Source: Cenococcum geophilum 1.58 (lineage: Eukaryota > Ascomycota > Dothideomycetes > Gloniales > Gloniaceae). Taken from it: 64,000 bases of DNA. How positions within the stretch are numbered: position 1 is the stretch's first letter; the number at the start of each line of letters is the position of its first letter. The stretch is taken from NCBI GenBank assembly GCA_001692895.1, contig KV748186.1:2285785-2349784 (forward strand), in the 5' to 3' direction. The notes under the pieces were generated by a model. That model saw only the letters and a program-made list of their open reading frames with translations. It searched no databases and had not been told where the DNA came from. The position numbers and the translations under genes were made by a program. Positions 8,742 to 21,683 of this stretch are shown here, piece after piece.

Positions 8742-11700
8742 CTATCTCCCTCCTTTTTATCTTCGTCCTTAAAGATTCTAAACATCTCTAAGTTGTTTAC
8801 TAGAGGTGTAATATCCGTCTAATTAATTTAGTTAATATTATTACTTATTATATCTAAAGTTTCTTCCTCTTCCTTAACTCTTTATTATACGCGTACAGTT
8901 TCTTCTATACTATTGCTTAGTAAGGTAATACCATCTCCATATTTCCGTTATGCGAGAAAGGGGTTAATTTGCGTTATATTAGCGAGCCCTTTATCTTAGC
9001 AACCCTCTTCTTATTTAGAGTGTACTAAAGTAAACATTTAATTGTCTTGTGATATTTGCTTAATTCCTAACGCTAAGTGTACGCGTCCTATAGTTCTTAA
9101 TAATTTCTAAGTTTCCTAAGTAATTTGTTATAGGGTCTTATATTTAATCTACTACTATAAAACTTAATAATAAACTGTCTATCGCTTTGGCGGAACTTTA
9201 TTATTCGCGTAACGCTAAAAAGAAGGCTACTAATGCTTAACAGCGGGCTCTTAACTCCCGTCTTGCTGCCTCTACTTAACTAATTCGTCTTAAGAAAGTA
9301 CGTAAAAAGGTCCGTTTTAAGGAGTGGAAACTTATGGAATAAGGTTTATAGGAGCTAGGTAATAAAAAAATAGATTCTCTTTTAACAGAGAAGGAAATAA
9401 CTCTAAGTAGTTTAGTAGTCGCTCTTTCTAGGTCCCCCTTAGGTAACTTATTCTTTAACAATCCTTCTTTATTAATGCTGCCTGACCTTTTCTCTTTTAA
9501 TACTCCTATACCTTTTCTATAGCATTCTTTAGGTTTTCTAGTGGCTTCTAGGTAGTCTTATTATAGCCTATCCACTTTACTTTATACTATATTTTATTAT
9601 CTATATCCTTATAACTAATAATCTTTAAAACTTACTATTTATCTTCTTCTTGCCCTCTATATATGTCTGCTTTATAAACTAGTGGCTTAACATTCCTATA
9701 TACTAGCTCTAGTATTGTAATATGCTATATAGGGTAGATCTTTATTTTAGCTAGTAGGTTTAACTTAAACATAACCGATGAAATTTTCTACGTAATTTTA
9801 AAAGGTCCTAGTCTAACATAGTCTAACTTCTTACTTAGTTATTAACTCTTAAAATTTTTATATAGTAGCCATACTTTATCTCCCTCCTTAAGATCTAGTC
9901 CCTTAGATCTCTTAGTATTATAGTACTTTTTTATTCTCTNTTATACNTTNTTTACTAATTCNATAAGGTCTATATAAAGATTTATTAACGTCTTTATTCT
10001 TTCTTTAGCTATACTACTCGTTTTCTTTACTTAACGTAGCGATAATAATATTCTTAGCTTATATCTATAATTCGCCTTAAATAGTAACATACCTATTCCT
10101 TCTTATAGTGTTACATTATATGCAAACTATATAACTAGTAATAGTAATACCTAATTATTCTGTACGTGATTAATATAATGCCTTAGATACTGCTCTAGTA
10201 TCTAGTTTAATCTTTCTATTTAACCGTCTGTCTGCGGATAATATACGGTGGAAGTTACTACTTAAACTCCTTACTCTGCTAAGAATACTTCCCAAAATAC
10301 TGCTATAAATCTTAGATCTCTATCTAATATAATCTTACTTAGTGCTCTATATCTTATAAACACTTCTTTAACATAGATTCTAGCAATATCTTCTACTAAG
10401 ATTTCTTCCGTATATATTATAAAGTATCCCCACTTTATAAGCTTGTCTACTATTACTAAGATTACGTTATAATCTTATCTAGTAATAGGATCTTTTAATT
10501 TTAGCAACTTAATAATAAAGTCCTATAATATAACCTCCTATAGTCTCTCTGGTATTTTAATAGGTTATAGCTCTTTATATAGCTTATACCTTATTAGTTT
10601 ATTCCTTTAATAATTTAAATACTCTTTAGTAACCCTTTTAGCTATCCTCTAGATTCCATTAATAATATACTCCTTCTAAAGTCTTAATACTAAGCCCATG
10701 GCTCTATTATATTCTTAAGTTAGTTCCTTATAGAAGTCCTCCATAAACTGCTCTACTATGCTTCTTAGGATATACTTCGCTTCTTAATTTTCGTATATAT
10801 CTATCTATAAATCCTCTAGCTATGCTTCTAGAATTCTTTATTCCTAAATGCTTTCCGGTATCTCGTAGACTTTCTCTAGTTTATTATCTTTTTAAGTTAC
10901 TATAATTTTTAGATAATTGTACCTAATTAACCTATCTATATTTTTTTGCAATAAAGCCCCTAATGGCTTCTCCTCATTTTATAGTTTGGCTTTACGACTT
11001 AGAGTATCTACCCTTATATTGTCTATACCTTTAGTATACTAAATCTTAAAATGGTATTCCGTAAGCATCTCTACCCATCTAACCTATCTTTAGTTAAGTT
11101 CCTTTATTATTAGAAATCCTATTAGGTTCTTATAATCTATTTTAACTATAAATGGTTTTTCTATACCTTATAAGAATGCTCTTTATTTCTTTAATACTGT
11201 AACTATACCTAATAACTCCTTGTTATAAATGTTATAGTTTAACTCTAGTAGTATTATCTTCTAACTATAGTATACTACTAGGTGCTATCCGTCTGGATAC
11301 TTTTATATAAAGTATACTCCTAGTATAAAGTCTAATATATCTATTTCTATAACCGTCTCTAGTTCTAGTTAATAGATCTTAAGAACTGGCTCCTAGGTAA
11401 ATAACTCTTTAACTTTCTTAAAGAGTTCTCTTTACTCCTTTCCCCATGCCTATAGTTCTTCTTTCTTTATTAACCGCGTAAATGGCTTAATGTCCTTTAA
11501 CTACTGCGCTATAAACCTTCTATAGTAATTACAAAACCCTAAAAACAATCTTAACTACGTAACGTTCTCTAGTTCCTACCAATTCACTATAGCCTTAATC
11601 TTTTTTAGATCTATACTAAGTTGGCCTAGTTTAATAATAAATCTAATAAAATCGGTCTTCCTAGTAAAGAACTTGTATTTCTTAATTATTACTAGCATCT

Positions 11701-13835
11701 ATTCTTCCTGTAGTCTCTTTAAGACCTATTTAATATATTTTCTATATTCTTCCTTACTCATTAAGTAGATAATAATATCGTTGAGGTATACTATAACAAA
11801 TTTATCTAAATATTCTCCTAATACATTATTAATATACTTCTAGAACGTTACTAGTGCGTTTATAAGCCCAAATTACATAACTAATAATTTGTATAGTCCT
11901 TCCTTTAACCTAAAGGCTACTTTCTATTCGTCGCCTTCCTTAATTCTGATCTAATAGTATACCTATCTCAGATCTATCTTTATAAAGATTTACGCATTGC
12001 CGATCCTATCTTAGATTTCGCTAATTAAGGGTAAAGAATACCTATCCTTCCTAGTAATGCTGTTTAACTATTTATAGTTAATACACAGCCTTAGTTTACC
12101 ATTCTTTTTTAGTATAAATAGTACTAGATAACCTGCTAATAACTACAATAGTCTAATATATTCCTTTTATAGATTTTCCTAAACAAACTCTTTTAACGCT
12201 CTACCTTCTTCTTTAGTAAGCTTGTAGATTAGAAAGAACCTTAGACTTATTCCTAGTTCCAATTTTATCTTATAATCTTATGCTGCATACTTTAACAGCT
12301 TTTTACTCTTAGGTGACTATAGTTTCTTACCATACTTATAGTATCTTTTTAGTATATAGCTTAGCCCTTTTTCCGTTTTTTTATAGGTCGCTCCTACTTA
12401 GTACCATACCAACTTAGCTTATTATTATATCTTACGGCGTTAAGTATCTCTAATATTGACCTAACCTATAACCTAATTAATCTTTAGATTATATTTCTGT
12501 AACTAAGGCATTCCTAATACTGCCTTATTATTTCCTAATAGTAATATATCGAAAGACATCTTAACTTATCTTCCTTTAATGGTTAACTAAATAGGTCCTG
12601 TTTTAAGATTAATAATACCTCCTCTATAGGCTATCGGATCTCCTAAAATTGTCACTAATAGGTAAGAATATTCCTTCTATCTGTGTGGTAACCCCATTCT
12701 TTTAACTGCTATTAGTAAGATATGGTTCCTTATTACTCTACTATCTATTAATACCTTAAACTATTAATCTTACCACTTAACTCGTAAATTTAGGTGTCGT
12801 CCTTAAATTCCTTTAAGGGTCTAAGGCTTTACCACTAGCTCCCTCTAGTCCTGTAGGCCTTTACTTTTCCTAACTATTAGCTACTTAATCCTAGTGCACT
12901 TAGCTTACTCTTTAGCTAATGCCTAGTTCGCTTTTTATCTTTAATATACTATAGATACGTATTTTCTAGGCATTCCTACTACTGTTGTCCATCTAAGCAT
13001 TCTTCCATAAGGAATCTTCCTGGTTAAAGTACTAAGCTTTCTTCCTCTTAGACCTCTACTAGATGCCATCTATATATATATTTAGCATTTCTATACTATT
13101 ACTTATCTATTATCTAGTATATCCTTATAGGGTATTTCCGATTCTTTTTCTTTGGATTTTTATATATTTCGTATATATCGTCTACGCACGCAATCTATAA
13201 TAACGTATAGTATACTAGGTGCTTTAGGTTAACTCTTAGTTTATCTTCGTCCCTAAGTTTAAACCTTTATTATACTAATCTAAACGTTATAACTTTATTC
13301 GCAGGTACTAAGATGCGTCTTTCGCTTCTCTAGTCCTTTAAACATTCCTTTAGATCCTTTAACGTTATAATTAAGGCTCCTTTAATATACGTTATGGCCT
13401 TTTCTATAATCGGGTAGTTCTAGATAACTTTTTTATCTAACTACATATAGAAATCTTCCTACTTATTATTATGCCTTTGCCTATACCACTTTTAGTACAG
13501 CTGCTGGAGTATATACAGTCTGTCCGTAAGGAAGTATCTTCTTATTACTGCATTATAACAGCCTTTAGTGTGTTGTTCTTCGAACCTAGTAGGAATTCCT
13601 AGATCCTCTTCTTATTCCAGTTCGGTAAGCCACTTAGCTCTTAGTATGCCTGTTCTAGGCCTATTAGTAACTCTTCGTACCGGCGCTCTGTCCTTTATAC
13701 GTCCCAATATACTAGATCTCTTGTCTAGTTTCTGTTCTTGCCATAAGGTAATTCTTGCCCTAAACTCCTCTATAGTTTCCTTTACGTCGCGTCTTACAAG
13801 TGGATCCTTAAAGTCTTTATACTTCTTAATCTTTA
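8742..13835 (-). pseudogene. Gypsy A1 pol region and 3' region (fossil)
   Basis: The pol part of A1 on the minus strand. The RT palm is recognisable from GKLRLCINY near 12100. The chromodomain is recognisable from YKVKWIGYNKTT near 9570. Integrase lies between them. The 0.7 kb between the chromodomain and the 3' LTR has no known domain but is present in all family A and B copies here. The piece is heavily broken. Confidence 0.85.
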
Positions 13836-15587
13836 TTCTGCCCTATACTAGCTCAAGCCTCGTTCCGGAAAATTCCTACGCCATACCGGAACAAATCGTC
13901 TTTAAAAAGAAACGATTTGTATATCGGTTTTACCGTCTTAATTCCGGAACAATTGCTTCATTCCGGAAAAGATCTTTAAAAGATTAGGCTAATTATAAGG
14001 TGGTATAGTAGCGCATAGCTATGCACGAATTGTGAAGCTCTTTAACATATATTATATTAATAACTTCGGTTTTCTTCCCCTCTTAATCTAATTGGTAAAT
14101 TATTATCGCATAACGTCCAAAATAGCCTTAAATTACCCCAACCATGCGTACACGACGTCGCTAAAACGGCTAGTTAATAAGCCTAAGTTTGGTAGTTCGT
14201 TTGTATTTTATACCTAAGTGCAAGGCATTTCTTGTAAAACCTCCTAAGGTGTTAATTTTCTTGTTGCAATTACCCGATTAGACTAGCGCAGGGGCTCTGA
14301 AAGTCGAACTTTAACGTCTGTTAAATTTTCTCATTCGTCCTTCCTTATTTACTGCCTCTACGCATAACTCAATTATATCCTCAACGAGATGTACGTCTTA
14401 TCTGTAAGTTCTAAATATATATTGACTTGATTGCCAGCTTGAATCTGACACCAGCAACAGCAATGTCAACCTCCGCGACAACCTCCGCGACAACCTCCGC
14501 GACAACCTCCGCAACAACTCCGCGACAACCTCCGCGACAACCTCCGCGACCACCTCCGCGACCACCTCCGCACCTAATGCGATTGCCTCTCCTTCTACTG
14601 CAGACGACTCCTACAACGTTTCTCACGCTATTTCTGCTTTTTTAGTTATAGTAAAGCCTGCATTTACTAAGTATCTGGAAGAAACCAGAGTTAACTAGCC
14701 TATAAGAGGCCATAGAAGGCTTACTAGTACTTAGCTAAGCGCTTAATCAAAGTGAGCCTAATAGGAGACCTTATCGCAAAGTCCTATACTACCTTAATTA
14801 ACAATAGCAAATAGAGAAGGTAATCAATTGAGCCTATTATAAAGGCTGCGTAAGACGAAGGAAAGGAAGACCATAAAGCGAGTAAGGTTGGCGACTAGGA
14901 GAAATCTAAATCGTAATCGCGCTAAACCTAAATAGGCAATTAGTCTATGGCTGGTAGAACCTCGGAGGGCCCGGTTTTTGAGAGATCTTGGTAAGATTAG
15001 AGCTTTGTAAGATTTTTAATTTTTGGTGTTAGGGAACGTAATTAATCACCCCCTACCTAACTAGCTTCCACTACTTGTAGGCTGTATCTATAACGCGGAA
15101 AAGCCTTTAAATATACTTATTAATCGTAGCGTAATCTGGTTTAGATGGAATTTAATAATATTATAGTAGTTAGAGGGGGGTAGTAAAATTTAATCCCTAG
15201 AGCCTTATAAAATCTTATTAAAAAATCAAGATTTTATATTTTTATCCTAAATATACTCCACTAGATAATAAATTATAATATTAAGGATATATTATTACTT
15301 ATTTTACGCCTAAAATTAATAAGATTATATATTAATTATTATTTATAACCATTGACTACACAGTACTTCCTAAATCTGCTTATAGAAATAGCTAAAATCT
15401 AACAAAAAGCTCTACTAAAAGCTTTATATAGCTTTAAATATAGTATTAAATCTTTTCTAGAATGACGCAATTGTTCCGGAATTAAGACGATAAAACCAAT
15501 ACATGATTTGTTCCTTTTTAAAGACGATCTATTCCGGTATAAAGCAGAAATTTTCCGGAACGAGCTGTGTGCCGATATGGGGCAGAA
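13836..15587. mobile_element. 1.75-kb TIR DNA transposon inside Gypsy A1
   Basis: Terminal inverted repeats of about 140 bp (13836-13980 and 15440-15587) start TTCTGCCC and contain several TTCCGGAA palindromes each. Comparison with the uninterrupted paralogues near 32390 and 53550 fixes the insertion. Flanks AATCTTTA and CATCTTGG fit a decayed 8-bp duplication, pointing to hAT or, given the long TIRs, Mutator-like. The interior has no recognisable transposase. It holds a 9-bp array (14465-14575) and a short open stretch after it (peptide STADDSYNVSHAISAFL) that may be captured coding sequence. Confidence 0.75.
14465..14575. repeat. 9-bp array (ACCTCCGCGACA type)
   Basis: About ten units of CTCCGCGACAAC-like sequence with a 12-bp period encode Thr-Ser-Ala-Thr runs on plus. 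A one-base difference inside the array shifts the frame between (TSAT)n and PRQP. The array is GC-rich against its flanks. Whether it was ever translated is unknown. Confidence 0.7.
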
Positions 15588-17700
15588 CATCTTGGTATCG
15601 GTTTTTCGATCTTTAGGCTGAACACTGTGTTCCCCTGGTAAGTCTTCTAGGTCTATGTATCTGTCTCCCAGTCTAATCGCTGTTTACGCTACAGATTCTC
15701 TAATCTATAAAGAAGCTCCTTACCTCTTGCTTATAGGCGTCCTAATTCGCACTCCGAATTCTTAACCCCTTAAATTACTTAATCCTAAGCTTACTTCTAA
15801 CTTAAGCTTAGCTCCAGCCTTAGTCCAACTAGGCTTTACGGGTGTTCTCATCTCGTCTTAAGAGTCTTAAATCTCACTTATCTCGTCTTAAGAGTCTTGT
15901 GCCTATGGGAAACTCTATTCCAAGCTTATTTATATATTTCTAAACTAAGCTACTGCCCTACTCTATCGGTTTTCGTCTATTATAGGTCCTTAGGTATACC
16001 TCATCTCGTCTTAAAAATCTTAGTCGTCTCTTATCTCGTCTTAAGAATCTTAAGCCTTTGGCCTTTTGCCTTTATTAAGTGGTAAGCTAGCACTAGCAGT
16101 TATCTGCTTGCTTATTTATCTTTAGATATTGCTCCTTCCATCTTATAAAGCGATAAATGCCGTATCTAACGGTGTTATAATGCCCGTTACTAAACCTTAC
16201 TCTATAGCGGTCTCAGTCTCTACTTCTATTACGCTATTAAGGTTTAGATACCCCTAGTTAGTTCCTTTACTATCCTTATTACTGTTAATTAATAAGTACT
16301 CCGACTTTATTATTATTATTACTAATCCTTATTCGTATATTGCTGTAATATCTTAATCTAGCTTATAGAGTTAATCTTATTCTTTATTTAACTCTTTAGT
16401 TCCTCTAAGTCCTCTTAACTCTAGCTCTTATAGCCAATAGCTTACACTATATTTAGCGTCTTTATAAATTTAGTATACGTTATTATAACAAAACGCAAAA
16501 CTTCTAATTAAATATTCTTTTATTCCTTGTAGTATACTATTATCCCTCTATACGTGTATGTTATATACTGCTAGTCTAGTTTCCTTTATTATATAGTAAC
16601 TCTAACCATCTTTATAATCCCTTATAAAGTAACCCTATTTTCTATAATTTATATAAGCTCCATCTTTAAACCATTAACTTTATTATAGAGTCCGCCTAAA
16701 CGTCTTCTGCTATTAAAATCCTTAATTTAGCCTCTACTCCTTAGTCCTATAATTACTAAATCCTTAACCTTTAGGTTTCTATAGTTTCTTACTCTATCTC
16801 TTATAGGCTTCTTTAATACTACTTAGGTCCATTAGCTCTGCGCCATACCATAGTTTCTAACTTAGCTTTAGTTGTTGCGTACTCTACGCCTTATATAACT
16901 ATAGAACTCTATTCTAGCCTCTCTTAGCCTATTCCCTTTAGAAGATCCTATTATTAATCTTAATTACTTAATCTATTAATTCCCTTAGGGTGTCCGCATC
17001 TTCCATTAGGATAATCGCGTCCTAGACTTTAGCCTTAAGTCCCTGTTTATACTATGCTATAAGCGCCTTATTATTCCACTCTACTTATATTGCTAGTATC
17101 TGGAACTATATTGTATACTTAATTACTAAAGTTCGTTATATAAGGTTCTGGAGTTTTTTTTTTACTATAGTTGTTTCTTCTGGGTCTCTAAACATCTATA
17201 TAAGTCGTTCTACAAATCCTTCCTAACTTAAGAACATAAATCGCACGTCTTAGTTAATGGTCGTTATTCCGTTTGCCTATATCTCCATAAGGTAAGGTTT
17301 AAACCACTTAAGTGCTTTTCCTAATAAGAATAGTCCTGTATAGGCTATCCGATCCATAGGTGTAGGTAACTTTACTCCTTCTTACGAGACCTTAAAATAC
17401 ATCTGCGTAAGGAATCCTTTAAGCTTTAACCTTTCTCCTATAAATCTCTTAATTAATAATAGCTTAATCTTTACTGCTCCTATCCCATTAAGTCTTTCTT
17501 CCAACACTATATTATTAGCTATTAGCTAGTTAACTATTTCCTATAGCTGTCCGACCGTTACAGGTTGCTATAAGTCAGTATCTGCTATACTAGTATCACC
17601 TCCTGTCCTTAAAGTAGTTGCTACCGTTAATAGCGTTATAGTGGCTGCTTTTAGTGGCATATTATTTAACTTATTAAAACCGTAACCGTAGTAGTGATTG
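15588..17700 (-). pseudogene. Gypsy A1 gag region (fossil)
   Basis: The gag part, beginning near 17660 just inside the 5' LTR on the minus strand. It is homologous along its length to 32400-34500 and 51545-53550 in the sister copies. It is broken. The primer-binding site next to the LTR gave no clear tRNA match by eye. Confidence 0.75.
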
Positions 17701-18121
17701 TGTAACAAAGCCTTGTAGTAGAGACTACGGTAGACTTGTTAATAGGCTAGGTATATAGGTATTATAAGTAAGTTAACAACGTAATAATAACTGGTGGAGT
17801 GGTTGCCCAACAGATTAACTCTAATTGTATTCTAAGAATTACTATAAGGAAGGAACTATCTAGGTAGGGACTAAGGGTCCTTAAATACACAACCATACTC
17901 CTAAGAAAGTTGTTGCTCTATTTACTCTATCTGCTCTATTTACTCTATTATAGATCTTACAGATTATACAGATTACACAGATTACATTACATGACTCTGC
18001 TTACCATTCCTTGTCACATAGTTCCACTAGTTCTATCCTAAACCGTGCCTATATTAACCAACTAGCTTCTTCCGGCTCTTCTCCAAGTAGTCATAATATT
18101 GTACTTAAAGCGTCCGTAATA
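17701..18121 (-). repeat. 5' LTR of Gypsy A1
   Basis: 421 bp. It begins TGTAACAAAGCC and ends CGTCCGTAATA in window orientation. The AAAGG duplication follows at once, then Helitron coding sequence. Confidence 0.9.
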
Positions 18122-18126
18122 AAAGG

Positions 18127-21100
18127 ACTAGTATAGCTCTAAGTCGTCTGCGAAATCGCCCTCAAACTTATTAATATCATTAGCAGTTTCGCGACCTTCC
18201 TCTAGTTTCCGATTACAGAAGTAGTTAGGCTGATGCTAATAAGAGTTAACGCAAGCCTAATAGGAAGCTATATAATTAGGAGCCCTAAATCCATCAGTAT
18301 AAGTAGCCACTTTCTTATACTCCCTCTACGGGTGATAAAGAATGAGCTTTACGCGGTAGAACTCAGGATACTACGGATAGAAAGGATCGCCGTTATATTG
18401 CAGAAAGTACGATATAACTCAAGGCCTTGCTCTTAGTCAACGCTTATAAGTAGAGTAATTAAAATAGAGGAGAAAGTTGAGGAAAGTAACGTCCTCTACC
18501 CCATCTAGGCGGCGCTTATATTTCTTATAGTTAAACAGTTTATACCCTCTTAGTTACCTATCCATAAGCTTATATATAGCGCTCTAATTATCCTCCTAGC
18601 AGCAGTTTAAAGTTATTACATTCCTAAAGCCTTCGTAAAGGGGAATATTAAAAAGTAAATAGTATACCTCCTGCGCTAACCAATCGCGTTTAGTAATAAG
18701 CTTATTTATAAATCTAGCCACGACCAAACTAAAGGCATAAAGGCTATTGGCGTACGGCTATACTAATTAGAGTAACTCCTAGTAGGAAGTTAACTTCTTC
18801 TCTTCCTTACTACAATATTTGCCTATATAGTTAACTATTACTAATATACTTATAGCGGGTAACATATTAATATTTGCCATCCACGCCAATATTATAGCTG
18901 CATTATAACTATTAAGAAGCTTATTGTTACGCTATAGACAGAACGTCCAGTAATATAGATTTTAATCCTTTAATACAGCAGCCTTATTACGGAGAGAGCG
19001 TAGAAAATAGAAGCGGCACTCCTTTACTCCAGTAGAACCTTTCTTTAATCTTAAGCAGTAAGATTCGGTGTAATTACGGTGCCGTTAAAATCAATTAAGG
19101 TAGGCAGTAAGAAGCTTACTAGTATTAAACTGCTCTTTATAGCTAAGAGTAGAAGGATATTAGAGATCGGGAGGCCTAGATTAATTAGGATTAATTACGG
19201 ATATAAAAGTATTCCAGTACTTAGTAAAAGCCGCCCTTAACTCACTAGCTAACAGATCTGGCCTTAGGGCTGTTAAACTCTATAAGAAGCTATATATATA
19301 GCCGCTACCTTATACCTACCACTTATATTAGGACTAAAAGTTAGTACCGTTAAATAGGCCTATAAGCACGTGCTTCCTAAACAAATTAAAGCGGCGATAT
19401 AGCTAGTAAGCAGCAATATACGGATTATTGTTAAGATTTTAAGAAGCAATCCGGTAGCGCTAAGCCTTATTAGTAGCCTTATATTCGTTAAATAGAGGTA
19501 TATAAGAGTATAGATTATACTAATATAGATCAGTAGCGCTAAGTGTAAAGAATAGAGACCCGCTCTTAATATTCTCAGTATAAGCCGTAAGCTTATTTCT
19601 CTTCTGCCTCTAGTAAGGTCTAGTGCCCTTAAGGTTCCGTGCATGCCGTATAATCTTATTTAGTAACTAGCTACCCCTATTACCATTTATAAGATTACTA
19701 AGCTTATTTAAAGATAGACTATTTTTATTTAATCGGCCGCAAAGGAAGCGGGTGGCGCTAAGGGCTTACTCTCTTATAATCCAATTAAACACATAGTAAT
19801 AAAATAAGGGGTGGCGGCCAAACCGACCGTCCTAATACTTAAGCATATGCTTGGCGTATGCAGCCAGAGTAACCGTACGGCTTCGTAGCATATTAAAATC
19901 GGCTTTACCATAAGGAAACAGAGTAGGAAAGGCGCCGCGCATAATAAAACTAGCTAATCGCTTAGAGAGAGGTGTCTACCGCACAGTAGGAACCTCTAGG
20001 CCCGCTCGTAGGTCTTATTAGTGTTAAACCTCGCGACTTAAAAGCTCCAATTTATTAAGGTTAGGCACCAGATTAGGAACCAAAGTATCCAATACGTCGT
20101 CATTAAATTCGCCATCCAGTATATCACTGCTAAGCTCAACAGGTAGAGGATTAATAATAAAAAGAGGTTATATAGAAGCAGAATTGCCCGTAAAAGCCAA
20201 CGCAGCCTATAATCTAGGAGTAAGCTAAGCCGTTAGGCCACTAGAATCTGACTCTAGCTTATTAATATAAGGTAGCTAATCTAATATAGAGCCATTTTTG
20301 GGTAAGCTAGTAAGCCAGGTGCTATATATTTCAATATTACGATAATTAGAATAATTAACCTTTAGAAAGTAAAGCTATAGTAATATAGCAGAGCGCCTTA
20401 CAGTATACCATTTAGTAAACCGCCGACTTAGATATTCGCCACCATCTACTACCGCAGGCCTCACGACCAGTATGTCGAGTTTAGTAGGTAGCCATAGTAG
20501 CTGCCTCTAAGTCTTTAGTGTATTCTAGCCAAAGCAGCAGACGTGGCCAGTATAGCGATATTATTGGCCGCGTACACGCACGACTTGCAGATAAACGTAT
20601 ACGCGCGCAATTAGAAGCTCCTCCACCACGGTAAGTATAGGTAGGAAGCCAGGAATAGGTCCCGGGTCAAGCCTATTGCTTTTACTAAATAGGGAAGAAA
20701 GGGTTGGATCCTTAAGGCTATCGGCGTCCTTAATACAGGCTTTGCATACACCTATATTATCACCCTCCGTAGCCAGGCCCATTTAGAACTACCGCTCCCT
20801 GCAATAACTACACGTCTCCATACATTTAGCTTATAGTATACTCCTAAACTTCTTAATTCGCTCCCAATTAACGGCCGAAACAGGTAGTGGTATGGCCGTA
20901 GTTAGAGTAGGTATTAGCGGTAGAGCAGGCATAGGAGCTAGTTCCAGCAAGAACGTATTTAGGCTATCTAGAGTACCTCTTCTACTGTATAGAGCTTTAT
21001 CTGCGGTATATAGCGGAGGAGTAGGTAAGTAAGCTTCACCCCGCTAATTAAGAATGCGGTGCTCCCGTTATATTGCCCTAATTGTCTTCCGCCGTTAAGC

Positions 21101-21419
21101 TATTTTAGGGGTATCTTGGCTATTCTGGCCGCAAGGCAGGAAGGTATTCTCAGTATCGTTTTTAGGTAGAGCAGTTCGCTAGCGCTTTATAGGACGAGTC
21201 TTAGTAGAACCTAGCTCTACAAGAGCTCTCCGCTTATTTAAATTATATTTGGATATCTAGAAAAGTAAGCAAAAGTAGAAGTAATATATAGGGAAGATGT
21301 ACCTTTAACCGACATAACTGGCAGAGCTTTAAAAGCTTCTTTAAAGGGCCATCTTTAATAAAGTTAAGGCGGGGCTTATAGATATGGCACCTACTGCACT
21401 TAATTACAGTAGGATCTAC
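18127..21419 (-). pseudogene. Helitron Rep-helicase, N-terminal and Rep part
   Basis: The presumed start is the ATG at 21419. A cysteine cluster follows (CSRCHIYKPRLNF, then CQLCR), as in many fungal Helitrons. Next comes the conserved block around RLDPGPIPGFLP, VEELLIARVYVYLQVVRVRGQ, which stays open for 73 codons (20561-20782). Then comes the Helitron_like_N/Rep region with CLRLKKGSTGVKECRFYFLR, IGKYCSKEEKK and RDWLAQEVYYLLFNIPL. The piece ends in the acidic linker before the helicase, where the LTR element inserted. The initiating HUH replication domain should lie around 19100-20000 but its histidines are not clear. Many RIP-type stops. Confidence 0.9.
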
Positions 21420-21683
21420 CATATTTATAATATATATAATAGTAATAATAGAGGTGTTAACAAAAAGGAAGGTGCAATACTAAGATATTTTAATGTTCAT
21501 AATATTTTAATATTCGTCACGTAGATTCTGCCAGAAGTTACCACGTAAGGTTTTGTTTCTAACCAATTAGAAGTTGGCTTGGCAAAGTTTGAATTCTAGG
21601 ACCCGAAAATATAGACCACTCGTACCTTAGGTTAATAAATCAACCACGCATTAAAATACTATTAATATAATAGCTATCCTAGT
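21420..21683. other. Junction between Helitron and pogo element
   Basis: AT-rich sequence that should contain the Helitron 5' end and the 3' terminus of the pogo element. Neither end could be placed with confidence. No open frame is seen. Confidence 0.4.

Larger units (their letters stand above)
8321..18121 (-). mobile_element. Gypsy-type chromovirus A1, structurally complete but dead
   Basis: A full-length LTR retrotransposon fossil on the minus strand, flanked by AAAGG at 8316-8320 and 18122-18126. Both LTRs are 421 bp. Parts in minus-strand order are 5' LTR, gag (from about 17660), protease, reverse transcriptase (about 12400-11500), RNase H, integrase (about 10800-9990), chromodomain (about 9660-9480), a 0.7-kb 3' region, a polypurine tract next to the 3' LTR, and the 3' LTR. 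RT before integrase plus a chromodomain places it in the chromovirus branch of Gypsy. It is broken many times over (dozens), mostly by RIP-type change. A TIR transposon sits in its gag-pol region. Net length without that insert is about 8.05 kb. It is younger than the Helitron it interrupts. Confidence 0.92.
3560..21419 (-). mobile_element. Helitron, dead, split into three pieces by two insertions
   Basis: A rolling-circle DNA transposon encoding a single Rep-helicase protein on the minus strand. Coding pieces lie at 18127-21419 (N-terminus and Rep), 7584-8315 (first helicase motifs) and 3560-4471 (last helicase motifs). The gaps are a minisatellite element (4474-7581, TA duplication) and an LTR element (8321-18121, AAAGG duplication). 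Removing each insertion and one copy of its duplication brings the protein frame back into register. The pieces total about 4.9 kb, roughly 1,640 codons, normal for fungal Helitrons. RIP-type stops occur throughout. The exact TC and CTRR ends were not identified. Confidence 0.9.

Noticed and set aside
13568-13987. 139-codon plus-strand ORF, with similar ORFs at 32128-32409 and 53368-53727 (relative orientation preserved)
   Set aside because: They lie antisense to the same gag segment of the three family A Gypsy elements. Their similarity comes from the shared element, and the first one runs into the inserted TIR element.
18233-18436. 67-codon plus-strand ORF
   Set aside because: It is antisense to the Helitron Rep-helicase remnant and has no recognisable domain.
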